From: CAG-390 sp964522215
GTDB taxonomy: Bacteria > Bacillota > Clostridia > Oscillospirales > CAG-272
DNA length: 6,102 nucleotides
Direction of reading: 5' to 3'
NCBI GenBank assembly: GCA_964522215.1
Contig: CAZFVR010000051.1
Coordinates: 1 to 6,102 of the forward strand
The first letter of the stretch is position 1; each line of letters opens with the position of its first letter. Made by a program: the position numbers and the translations under genes. The notes under the pieces are model-generated. The model searched no databases and was not told the DNA's origin. It worked only from the letters and a program-made list of their open reading frames with translations. Positions 1 through 5,949 of the stretch are shown one piece after another.

Positions 1-72
1 CAGCCGCCCCCTGTAATAGATTTCTAACAGAGACCAAAATCAATTTTGCGCATAAGCCTTGACACTACCGGA

Positions 73-1548
73 TCAGGCAAGACCCGCTTCGATTGTAGCG
101 TAGGCGTCGGTCAGCTTCTTTCTGGCTGCGGCGAGCCAGTCCTCGTTTTTCAGGCGGACATGCTGTCCGGTCGCTAAGAGCGTCTGCGTGTCCTCGGGCT
201 TCGGTGTGCCGCCGGTGATTTTGGCGTTGAGGCTGTTGAGCGGGTCGAGCATATTCCGGATTTCATCTTGCGTGCGTGTGACCTCCATCCCAAGAGCCTT
301 AACGGATGCGGTTCCCATGAGCTCCGTAGTCATGTTTTCGATGGCGAGCCTGTCTTCGTCCATGAGCTGATGAATCATATTGCCAACGATATGGTGCGTC
401 TTGACAAAGGGCTCACCGACCTCCATGGTCAGCTGCTCAGCCATATGGGTTGCGGCGGTAAAGCCGTCCCGTGCGCGCGCGAGGGCAACGTCTTTGCGGA
501 TTCTTGTGTGTGCCAGTGCAAAGCGCAGAATTTTAAGGCTGCCGGTTACGTGCTCAATGTTTTCCCAGAACTTTGGAAAATACTCATACGTCGAGTGAGA
601 AGGGAACATGGTAACAGAACCGGCATTGAACATGGCATCGCACAGATAGCTGTAGATATGGGTTGAGCGCGAACGAAGCGCAGCACCGGGAGCGTAATTC
701 TTCTTCTGCGGCATAATGGAGGAGCCGTTGCAAACATAGTGATCGCCGTCAAGAATGTTACATTCCATACTTGCAAAGAAATCAAGATCGGAGCCGACGC
801 GTCCGAGTGTCGTATTCAAAATGGAAACTGCGCTGATCAGCTCCAGGAAATAATCCACGGCAGCGTTTGCGGCAGTTGTATTTTCAATTGTGCAGTCAAA
901 GCCGAGCAGCTCAGCCATGCGGTATTTATTCAGCGGAAATGCGGTTCCAATTCCTGCCGCGGAGCCCATGGGACAGCAGTTAATCGTGGCATACGCATGA
1001 CGAAGGCGCGCGAGATCGCTTTCAAAATACGCATGAATCGTCATCAAATAGTGTGCCCAGGTGCCGGGCTGCGCGGGCTGGCCGTAGGTATAAAACGGAA
1101 TAATCGTATCATAGTTTTCGGTAGCATATGCTTCCAGCGTTTTCTGCGTTTGGATGACCTCGTCCATGACCTCCAGTACGGCATCGCGAAGACTCATACG
1201 CCAGAGCGTAAAATACATATCATTGCGGCTGCGACCGGTGTGCAGCTTACAGGCGATGTCCATGCCGATCTCATCATAAAGGACCTTTTCATAGTAGAAA
1301 TACAGATCCATATCTGCTGCTGCATGCTTCAGATCGTCGGCTGTGACCTTTTCCTGAATGGCCACAAGTCCTTTATCAATACACCGATAATCTTCCATGC
1401 TCAAAAGCTTCTGCTCCACGAGCATCATTCCGAATGCGCGATTTAAGCGAGTCAGATTCAGCGATTTTCGCGCAAAATCTGCCATGTTTTCGTCGCGTCC
1501 GGAAGAAACATAGTAATTTAACAATTCATCCAAATTCTGTTCCTCCAT
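73..1548 (-). CDS. Argininosuccinate lyase-superfamily enzyme (fumarate-releasing lyase of unknown substrate)
   Basis: This is a 491-residue cytosolic enzyme of the fumarase/aspartase/argininosuccinate lyase (ASL) superfamily, whose members eliminate fumarate from succinyl-N or succinyl-S compounds. Visible motifs in order are HTGRSRND (103-110), YTYGQPAQP (153-161), GSAAGIGTAFP (195-205), the superfamily signature GSSIMPQKKN (275-284) with the presumed catalytic serine on its mobile loop, DGFTAATHMAEQL (361-373), and a C-terminal GGTPKPE (446-452) as in true ASLs. The QKKN form of the signature separates it from aspartases and fumarases, which have KVN. Odd points: the near-universal TH of the second motif is TY (Y155), and the residues after QKKN are YAPGA instead of the usual PD. 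No argG or other arginine gene is nearby; the neighbours are an asparaginase-like enzyme and a transporter, which suggests catabolism. It is the last gene of the operon visible here, 17 bases after the YczE-family gene. The ATG start is kept, but a TTG at residue 6 has the better SD. The family call is firm; the substrate is unknown. Confidence 0.9.
   Translation of the reverse strand: MEEQNLDELLNYYVSSGRDENMADFARKSLNLTRLNRAFGMMLVEQKLLSMEDYRCIDKGLVAIQEKVTADDLKHAAADMDLYFYYEKVLYDEIGMDIACKLHTGRSRNDMYFTLWRMSLRDAVLEVMDEVIQTQKTLEAYATENYDTIIPFYTYGQPAQPGTWAHYLMTIHAYFESDLARLRHAYATINCCPMGSAAGIGTAFPLNKYRMAELLGFDCTIENTTAANAAVDYFLELISAVSILNTTLGRVGSDLDFFASMECNILDGDHYVCNGSSIMPQKKNYAPGAALRSRSTHIYSYLCDAMFNAGSVTMFPSHSTYEYFPKFWENIEHVTGSLKILRFALAHTRIRKDVALARARDGFTAATHMAEQLTMEVGEPFVKTHHIVGNMIHQLMDEDRLAIENMTTELMGTASVKALGMEVTRTQDEIRNMLDPLNSLNAKITGGTPKPEDTQTLLATGQHVRLKNEDWLAAARKKLTDAYATIEAGLA
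1531..1546 (-). promoter_or_regulatory. SD and alternative TTG start of the lyase gene
   Basis: On the minus strand GGAGG (1546-1542) begins at the last base of the annotated ATG, so it cannot serve that ATG. It lies 8 bases before an in-frame TTG (1533-1531, residue 6). Upstream of the ATG there is only AAGG about 15 bases away. The true start may therefore be the TTG, giving a protein of 486 residues. Another gene of this operon (1566-2192) also appears to start with TTG, which makes this plausible. Confidence 0.45.
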
Positions 1549-1565
1549 TCAAATAGCATCAGGCC

Positions 1566-2192
1566 TTATGCTGCGGTGGAAGCGGGGAGGCACTTGTCGA
1601 GTAGCTTCATCCAAAACTGAAGAATGGGACCGTTGAGAAGTAGATTAACCAGCGTGCCAACGCCCCATGTGCCTCCCATAAAAAAGCCGCAGATAAACCA
1701 AAGTACGTCCGAGGCAATGCGCGCCGAACCGATTGAAATGCCGGTTTTCCGGCAGATGCAGAGCATAATGATTTCTACGCAGCTTCCGCCACGATTTGTT
1801 CTGAGGTAAATTGCTGCACCGAGATTGGAAAGAACAAGCCCGGCCAGCATAAAGAGAAAGCAACCGACCCATCCCCGGGGTGGAACGGGGAGAATCAGGT
1901 TCCAAAGGTCGATCAATACGCCGGTAAACAGAGAGGTAACTACGGTTACAAGCCCGATTGCATGGTGATCAAGCAGAATACCGACAAGCAGCAGAACGGC
2001 ACAGGTGATCCAGATGGCAGTTCCAAGACTGACATGAAAAATGAGGCTGAAGCCTTCATCGACCATGTAAATCGGCGCGACACCGAGACCAGTGTTGAAG
2101 GCCATGCGTGAGCCCAGTGTGCTGATAGCGGAACCTAAGAGAATGATACTGAAATCCTTCAAAAGTACCGCAGCTTTTGGGTGTAATTGCAA
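1566..2192 (-). CDS. YczE/YitT-type integral membrane protein
   Basis: This 208-residue, strongly hydrophobic protein belongs to the YczE/YyaS/YitT-type family (function unproven; several members sit near transport or regulatory genes). About five to six membrane segments can be drawn, near residues 14-32, 50-73, 78-100, 108-130, 157-175 and possibly 176-192. Family-like motifs are GLGVAP (35-40), SLGTAIW (55-61) and the C-terminal GVGTLVNLLLNGPI (177-190). The start is a TTG (2192-2190) with AAAGGAGGAG (2207-2198) ideally placed; no ATG is available before residue 30. It lies 105 bases after the symporter and 17 before the lyase. The context suggests an accessory membrane role in the same pathway, perhaps efflux of an amine product or an aid to uptake, but that is a guess. 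Confidence 0.8.
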   Translation of the reverse strand: MQLHPKAAVLLKDFSIILLGSAISTLGSRMAFNTGLGVAPIYMVDEGFSLIFHVSLGTAIWITCAVLLLVGILLDHHAIGLVTVVTSLFTGVLIDLWNLILPVPPRGWVGCFLFMLAGLVLSNLGAAIYLRTNRGGSCVEIIMLCICRKTGISIGSARIASDVLWFICGFFMGGTWGVGTLVNLLLNGPILQFWMKLLDKCLPASTAA

Positions 2193-2197
2193 AGCAG

Positions 2198-2207
2198 CTC
2201 CTCCTTT
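2198..2207 (-). promoter_or_regulatory. Ribosome-binding site fixing the TTG start of the YczE-family gene
   Basis: The minus strand reads AAAGGAGGAG, with GGAGG (2204-2200) 7 bases before the TTG at 2192-2190. This near-perfect SD decides the start. The same GGAGG can pair with CCTCC (2217-2213) or, more locally, as CTCC-AAA-GGAG, so it may be partly hidden in the mRNA. Confidence 0.7.
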
Positions 2208-2213
2208 GGAGTG

Positions 2214-2239
2214 GAGGCCGCCGTCTGCGCGGCGGCCTC
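2214..2239 (-). other. GC-rich intercistronic hairpin between symporter and YczE-family gene
   Basis: A perfect 10-base inverted repeat (2214-2223 with 2230-2239, arm GAGGCCGCCG) encloses a 6-base loop. All but two of the ten pairs per arm are G:C or lie next to G:C, so the stem is very stable. No T-run follows on the minus strand, so it is not a standard intrinsic terminator. Only six bases separate it from the SD of the next gene. It may protect or define the 3' end of the upstream asparaginase-symporter message, or tune relative expression. It is clear as a structure; its role is inferred. Confidence 0.6.
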
Positions 2240-2297
2240 GATCTGTGTGCTTACGGAAATGTATGGGTGAGAAGGAGTGCGGTTTTATAAAAGACGC

Positions 2298-3704
2298 TTA
2301 TGCAGCGGCTTTTTCTTTGGAATTAAAGTAGAGCGAGCCGAAGATGCAGATAACAAGACTCACAACGACTGCGTACATGTTGCCAATTGCGCCGACCTTT
2401 GCAACATAGACAAAATAAATGTCCATGCCGATGCTGACAATAACAGAGGCAATCATCGAGATGGTAACGGCCTTGGTGTTGACACCCTTCCAGAAGAAGC
2501 TCAGCAGAACCGGAATCGCAACAACCGGGCCGAATGCGTTGCCGCCGATCTTAAAGGCGGTTGCGATATCGGGAACAACAATAGCAAGGGTTGCAATCAG
2601 GGCTGCACCGACGGCAATGACGACACGGCTGATTTTCAGCAGCTTCTCATCGCTCAGCTCCGGGAAGGAGGGCTTGATGACATCGTTTGTGACCGAAGAG
2701 GAGAGCAGGAGCAGGAAGCTGTTGCCGGTAGTGATGAGCAGAGAGAGGATGACCGCGATAATAAAGCCGCGTACACCAACGGGCATATAGGTTGCAATCA
2801 GGCGAGGAACAAAGAGAGAACCATCGGTCATGTCGGGGAAAACCTGGTTGATCCACAGCGGAGGAATGACAGAGATGACTGCAACACCAGTACAGACAGC
2901 CCATGCAATCAGCTGGCCAAGAACGGCAGACTTCTTGTCCTTTGCAGCCAGAGAATATTTTGAGTAGGACGGTTCACAGGCTGTGTTCAAAGAGGAACTG
3001 ACCATATAGGAGAAGAAAAGTGACATGCTCATGCTCGAACCGCTGAAGCTGAGCTTTTCAGACGGAATATTTGCCATAGCAGTGCTGAAGCCGCCAGCGG
3101 CGCTCGAGGCTGTCAGAGGAACGACCAGGACAACAACGATCAGGATAAAGACCGACTGAATGGTGTTGGTAACAGCCGAACCCCAAAGACCAGAGAAGAA
3201 CGTGAAGAGAACAATGATCGAAGCACCGATGACGATACCAATGGTGGGATCGCAGATGTTCAGCGACTGCATGGTTGCACCAAAGGACTTGAACTGTGCG
3301 GCACAGGTGGAAAGACCAACAATGACAACTGCCCATGCAGAAATCTTTTGAGCCTTGGGGCTGAACCGCTTGGAAATATAGTCCGGAATAGAGGCGGCGC
3401 CGGTTTCACGGATTTTACCGACCAGCAAAATCAGAATCAGCCAGCCTGCATACCAGAATGCACTGGTGAGTGCAGCGCGGATACCGCCGTTGTGGATCAG
3501 CTGATAGTTGGAGAAAAGCACGGATGCGCCCATGCAGGTGGAGATGATAGAGCCTGCGACGGTCAGTGTGCCGAGGCTCTGACTGGCATTTGTAAAGTCA
3601 TGTGCGCTTTTGATTTTTCGTTTGGCGAGCCAAAGGCCAACAGCAATCAGAATAACGTTGTATAGAATAACAACGCCGTAATCAAGGCCGCTCAATAGTT
3701 TCAT
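2298..3704 (-). CDS. Sodium:solute symporter (SSS/SLC5 family)
   Basis: This 468-residue polytopic protein is a Na+-coupled importer of the SSS family (PutP, PanF, SGLT relatives), acting in the cytoplasmic membrane. About 12-13 membrane helices can be drawn, starting at residues 7-25. Family marks: GSIISTCMGASVLF (51-64) in the first core helix, IPDYISKRFSP (106-116), FFSGLWGSAVTNTIQ (169-183, the family's GG..AV..TD.IQ block with N for D), YSKYSLAAKDKKSA (247-260, the Q-R-x-L-A-A-K block), and ITTGNSFLLLLSSSVTNDV (324-342), where family members bind Na+ through paired hydroxyl residues. The length is close to the PutP group. The ATG is preceded by AAGGAGA (3719-3713), 9 bases away from GGAG. 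It lies 53 bases after the asparaginase-like gene, so co-transcription is likely. The substrate cannot be read from the sequence; context suggests an amino-acid conjugate or a carboxylate. Confidence 0.9.
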   Translation of the reverse strand: MKLLSGLDYGVVILYNVILIAVGLWLAKRKIKSAHDFTNASQSLGTLTVAGSIISTCMGASVLFSNYQLIHNGGIRAALTSAFWYAGWLILILLVGKIRETGAASIPDYISKRFSPKAQKISAWAVVIVGLSTCAAQFKSFGATMQSLNICDPTIGIVIGASIIVLFTFFSGLWGSAVTNTIQSVFILIVVVLVVPLTASSAAGGFSTAMANIPSEKLSFSGSSMSMSLFFSYMVSSSLNTACEPSYSKYSLAAKDKKSAVLGQLIAWAVCTGVAVISVIPPLWINQVFPDMTDGSLFVPRLIATYMPVGVRGFIIAVILSLLITTGNSFLLLLSSSVTNDVIKPSFPELSDEKLLKISRVVIAVGAALIATLAIVVPDIATAFKIGGNAFGPVVAIPVLLSFFWKGVNTKAVTISMIASVIVSIGMDIYFVYVAKVGAIGNMYAVVVSLVICIFGSLYFNSKEKAAA

Positions 3705-3757
3705 TCGGAATCTCTCCTTAATCTTTTATAATTTTTAATGAGACAGAGCGTTTGCAA

Positions 3758-4753
3758 TCAGGAAAATGTGCGGTAGAACATGCGGAAGCTTTCACGGATC
3801 TGCTCGTAGCTGCATTCGCTCATTAGCAGCAGCGCCAGCAGAATCCGCGCCTTCAGACAGTCGAGCTGACCGGTCATCAGGTAATTGTCGTTGATATATT
3901 GGGGAAGGCCGACCGCATAGCCATAGGTGGTCATCAACGGTTCTCCCTTGCCAATACGTGTGCCGATGACGATGGGGAGCTTTGTCCCGTGCTTCTCGCG
4001 CAGAGCTTCAAGCTGGTCGAAGATGGGGACGGCAACATCGCAGCCGCCAGTTCCGGCGACAACAATACCATCGTAGCCGTCTTCCTCTACATGCGAAAAG
4101 AGCTTGCCATCCATGCCGAGATAGCAGTATTGCAGTAGCACACGCTTTGCACCGGTTTTCACTTCGAGCCAGGACATCTGTTTGCGTGTGGGACGAGTAC
4201 GGATGCTTACATCGCCCTCGCAGACCATACCGAGCGGGAACTCTGAGGAAAAGGCCGCGCGGTTGGACGGATGAACCTTCTGCACATACTGCGCAGAGTG
4301 AATCCAGCCGTTGATAACCAATACAACGCCAAGCCCCCGAGCCTCATCGCTGGCAGCAACATTGACTGCGTCAAAAAGATTGCCGGGGCCATCGGGGCTA
4401 TACATATCCGCAGTACACATGCCGCCGGTGACAACAATGGGAATTTCCACGTCCTGCGTCAAAAGCTCAATGCCGAACGAGCCCTCTTCCATGCAGTCGG
4501 TACCCATGATGACAACAACGCCGTCTGCGCCTTCGCTTGCAGCTGCTTTGATTTCTTTTGCCGCCTCCACAATGTCTGTCAGCTGCATCATATAGCCGCC
4601 GACAATATCCATGCGGTTGCGGAAGGAAAAGGTCAGCCGTCCCTGAAACTCAGGCATTTGGGAAACGAGGGGGAAAAGCTCAACCCGTTTTCCGGGAACA
4701 CTGGTGCCTGCAATTGTGGCGCCGCTGAGTTGTAGAATGCAAATATGCTTCAT
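3758..4753 (-). CDS. Asparaginase/glutaminase-family amidohydrolase
   Basis: This 331-residue cytosolic enzyme has no signal peptide and belongs to the bacterial asparaginase family, which hydrolyses a side-chain amide to a carboxylate and ammonia through a threonine nucleophile. Visible are motif 1 SGATIAG (10-16; nucleophile T13; TGGTIAG is usual), motif 2 MGTDCMEE (83-90; T85 and D86 kept, usual HGTDT), TGGM (109-112), DGPGNLFDA (121-129), a K at 159 in the place of the catalytic lysine, AGTGGCDVAVP (233-243), TRIGKGEP (265-272), and the C-terminal LKARILLALLL (300-310). The length is typical. The substrate-contact block usually written SxDM reads GYMM (53-56), and no catalytic-loop tyrosine is apparent, so the substrate may not be free asparagine. 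The ATG at 4753 is chosen over an upstream TTG (4789) because family proteins begin just before the first strand and an SD (AAAAAGGAG, 4776-4768) lies upstream, though 14 bases away. It is the first gene of the operon. Confidence 0.88.
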   Translation of the reverse strand: MKHICILQLSGATIAGTSVPGKRVELFPLVSQMPEFQGRLTFSFRNRMDIVGGYMMQLTDIVEAAKEIKAAASEGADGVVVIMGTDCMEEGSFGIELLTQDVEIPIVVTGGMCTADMYSPDGPGNLFDAVNVAASDEARGLGVVLVINGWIHSAQYVQKVHPSNRAAFSSEFPLGMVCEGDVSIRTRPTRKQMSWLEVKTGAKRVLLQYCYLGMDGKLFSHVEEDGYDGIVVAGTGGCDVAVPIFDQLEALREKHGTKLPIVIGTRIGKGEPLMTTYGYAVGLPQYINDNYLMTGQLDCLKARILLALLLMSECSYEQIRESFRMFYRTFS

Positions 4754-4880
4754 GTTTGATCTCTCATCTCCTTTTTGCTGTTGACACAAAACGCGCCGGC
4801 ATCATCCCAGCAACGCCAGGGGTACAACCTTTGCGATGTGTTTCATAAATCTTATTCATCGAATTGCATTCGATGAATGT
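4754..4880 (-). other. Long 5' leader of the operon
   Basis: About 125 bases separate the predicted transcription start from the asparaginase ATG. The leader begins with the 11-base inverted repeat and continues without a clear terminator or known riboswitch fold. It contains two short reading frames without convincing SDs. One (4859-4764, 31 codons) ends inside the SD of the first gene, and the other (4846-4802) has 14 codons. The leader therefore leaves room for post-transcriptional control, but the sequence does not demonstrate any. Confidence 0.4.
4854..4878. promoter_or_regulatory. Perfect 11-base inverted repeat, probable TetR operator
   Basis: ATTCATCGAAT (4854-4864) and ATTCGATGAAT (4868-4878) are exact reverse complements separated by TGC. 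Each arm is itself of the form ATTC-N3-GAAT. The repeat begins about two bases past the predicted start of the leftward transcript, where a bound repressor would block initiation or early elongation. Its length and symmetry suit a TetR-family dimer or pair of dimers, and the adjacent divergent gene encodes such a regulator. In RNA the same bases would form an 11-base-pair hairpin at the extreme 5' end, which is the alternative explanation. Confidence 0.65.
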
Positions 4881-4886
4881 AGCTTA

Positions 4887-4914
4887 ATATTAACACTTTA
4901 TTCACGAATGTCAA
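4887..4914 (-). promoter_or_regulatory. Leftward promoter of the asparaginase-symporter-YczE-lyase operon
   Basis: On the minus strand a perfect TTGACA (4914-4909) is followed after 16 bases by TAATAT (4892-4887). The predicted start is near 4880. The spacer begins with ATTCGTGAAT (4909-4900), a relative of the arms of the downstream inverted repeat, so the promoter itself may carry a regulator site. The -35 is perfect; the -10 matches four of six. Confidence 0.65.
4900..4909. promoter_or_regulatory. Third ATTC...GAAT element between -35 and -10
   Basis: ATTCACGAAT has the ATTC/GAAT ends of the two arms at 4854-4878 with a 2-base instead of 3-base middle. It shares one base with the -35 and otherwise sits in the promoter spacer. 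Its centre is about 31 bases, or three helical turns, from the nearer arm. It may be an auxiliary operator half; chance cannot be excluded. Confidence 0.35.
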
Positions 4915-5049
4915 GAAGAAACATCAAGGGACACAAAAAATATCTATTTACGACAAGAATTACAAAAATTTTTAGTCAAAATATATAATGCATTCGCAGC
5001 TATCCCAGCTCCGTTTGCCTGTTATTCTTCCTACTGTGCATTCCGCAGC

Positions 5050-5079
5050 TTGACTTTTCTGCATCAAATCCTATATAAT
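5050..5079 (+). promoter_or_regulatory. Rightward promoter of the tetR gene
   Basis: TTGACT (5050-5055), an 18-base gap and a perfect TATAAT (5074-5079) form a strong sigma-A type promoter with a predicted start near 5086, about 28 bases before the regulator's ATG. No copy of the ATTC-N3-GAAT element overlaps it, so autoregulation through that site is not evident. Confidence 0.75.
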
Positions 5080-5113
5080 AAGAGCAGTTTGAATAGAACG
5101 TGAGGAAAACGAA

Positions 5114-5743
5114 ATGCTGACACGCAGAGAACAGGCCGAGGCTACACAGGCGGCCATTATTGAGGCAGGGAGGGAGCTGCTTCGCCAGAAAGACGCAAAA
5201 AAAGTGTCGGTTTCTGAAATTATGAGGCACTGTGGCCTGTCAGCGGGGCTGTTTTATCATTACTATAAGTCCAAAGATGCTTTTTTTGCTTCGCTGGCAA
5301 CGCGCGAATGGAACCGCGGCAAGCAGATCCTAAAAGATGAGTCAATCGAGCCGGTTCAGCGTCTGCGTCAATACTGCCTTGCGATGATACAGAAAACGGC
5401 GGATTATGATCCGCAGTTTCGTCGCAATCTCAATGCTTACCGTATGACGGACGAATACCTGCACGAGCGCGAGCAGAACTATCAGGATGATTTGATGTAT
5501 CGATGGATCACGGAGTATCTGCTGGACTGCATCGAGAAAAAAATTTTTGCACCGGAGCTTCCTACAGACTATATTGCAAAGCTTATGGTTTATGTTGTGC
5601 ATGGCATTGATTTTAATGCAGCGCTTTATAAACGAACCTGGAATGATTTGCAGTGGTGCAACACCTTTTTTAACGATGTGGAAGAGCGGCTTCTTCGGCC
5701 ATATCTGCTCGTGCCAGAAGAAGCATCTGTAACAGAAGGCTAA
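5114..5743 (+). CDS. TetR/AcrR-family transcriptional regulator
   Basis: This 209-residue DNA-binding protein has a classical TetR N-terminal domain. Residues 11-60 form three helices with the helix-turn-helix VSVSEIMRHCGLSAGLFYHYYKS split over 31-53, where GLSAGLFYHYYKSKDAFF (41-58) matches the family's GvsxGtfYxyFxsKexL. The C-terminal ligand domain (about 65-200) is all-helical by eye, contains WITEYLLDCIEKK (131-143), and cannot be assigned to a ligand class. The ATG has GAGGA (5102-5106) 7 bases upstream and its own promoter. Divergent orientation next to a palindrome at the operon promoter makes it the likely local repressor, released by the transported substrate or a breakdown product. 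That relation is inferred from layout. The length is normal and no lesions are seen. Confidence 0.92.
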   Translation: MLTRREQAEATQAAIIEAGRELLRQKDAKKVSVSEIMRHCGLSAGLFYHYYKSKDAFFASLATREWNRGKQILKDESIEPVQRLRQYCLAMIQKTADYDPQFRRNLNAYRMTDEYLHEREQNYQDDLMYRWITEYLLDCIEKKIFAPELPTDYIAKLMVYVVHGIDFNAALYKRTWNDLQWCNTFFNDVEERLLRPYLLVPEEASVTEG

Positions 5744-5780
5744 ATTCTGAGACCGTAGTGCTATATGCTGAACAGATGTA

Positions 5781-5817
5781 CCAAAGCGCCGGATTTCGTT
5801 TGAAATCTGGCATTTGG
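5781..5817. terminator. Bidirectional hairpin after tetR, possible weak terminator
   Basis: An inner stem (5788-5797 with 5802-5811, one G:T pair, loop GTTT) of 10 base pairs is extended by CCAAA/TTTGG (5781-5785 with 5813-5817) across a small internal loop. It begins 37 bases after the tetR stop. The tail on the plus strand is ATTTGGGG rather than a long T-run, so termination would be weak or assisted. The structure is clear; the terminator role is moderate. Confidence 0.45.
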
Positions 5818-5867
5818 GGCTGTATAACAAGGCTTTTGGTTCAGCTTTATTCCAGCAAATGCAGCTG

Positions 5868-5883
5868 CAGAAGGCGACTTCTG
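5868..5883. other. Small hairpin with GNRA-type loop in the region after tetR
   Basis: CAGAAG (5868-5873) and CTTCTG (5878-5883) are exact complements around GCGA, a stable tetraloop class. A CAGCT/AGCTG pair (5842-5846, 5863-5867) lies next to it. The region 5744-5986 has no gene that can be supported, and these structures are the only pattern seen. They could belong to the 5' leader of the downstream reading frame or to a small RNA. Confidence 0.3.
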
Positions 5884-5949
5884 GTGCGAGGCAAGGGGAG
5901 ACTCGACGCTCTGTTCTTCCGGCGCGCCAAAACTTCCTGTATAAATCTT

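Noticed and set aside
35..48. Inverted repeat CAAAAT-CA-ATTTTG downstream of the lyase as an operon terminator
   Set aside because: The arms are short and AT-rich with a 2-base centre and no T-run, too weak for an intrinsic terminator.
739..1446. A 235-codon open frame on the plus strand opposite the lyase gene
   Set aside because: It lies wholly antisense to a gene with clear family motifs, its translation shows no recognisable domain, and no SD or promoter supports it.
2277..2963. A 228-codon plus-strand open frame opposite the symporter, rich in Asn, Asp and Arg
   Set aside because: Its composition is what an antisense reading of hydrophobic membrane codons produces, and the opposite strand has firm SSS-family motifs.
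3705..3757. AT-rich gap before the symporter as an internal promoter (TTGCAA and TATAAA on the minus strand)
   Set aside because: The two boxes are about 21 bases apart, outside the usual range, and the short gap fits plain co-transcription.
73..4753. Simple asparagine-to-fumarate operon of the ansAB type (asparaginase plus aspartase)
   Set aside because: The lyase carries the ASL-type QKKN signature and an ASL C-terminal block rather than the aspartase KVN form, so it is unlikely to be AspA/AnsB.
4802..4846. A 14-codon leader frame reading MKHIAKVVPLALLG
   Set aside because: It has no convincing SD, no run of regulatory codons, and no attenuator hairpin with a T-run follows it.
4764..4859. 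A 31-codon upstream frame in the operon leader ending inside the asparaginase SD
   Set aside because: It has no SD and its start lies inside the inverted repeat. Coupling is possible in principle but nothing supports its translation.
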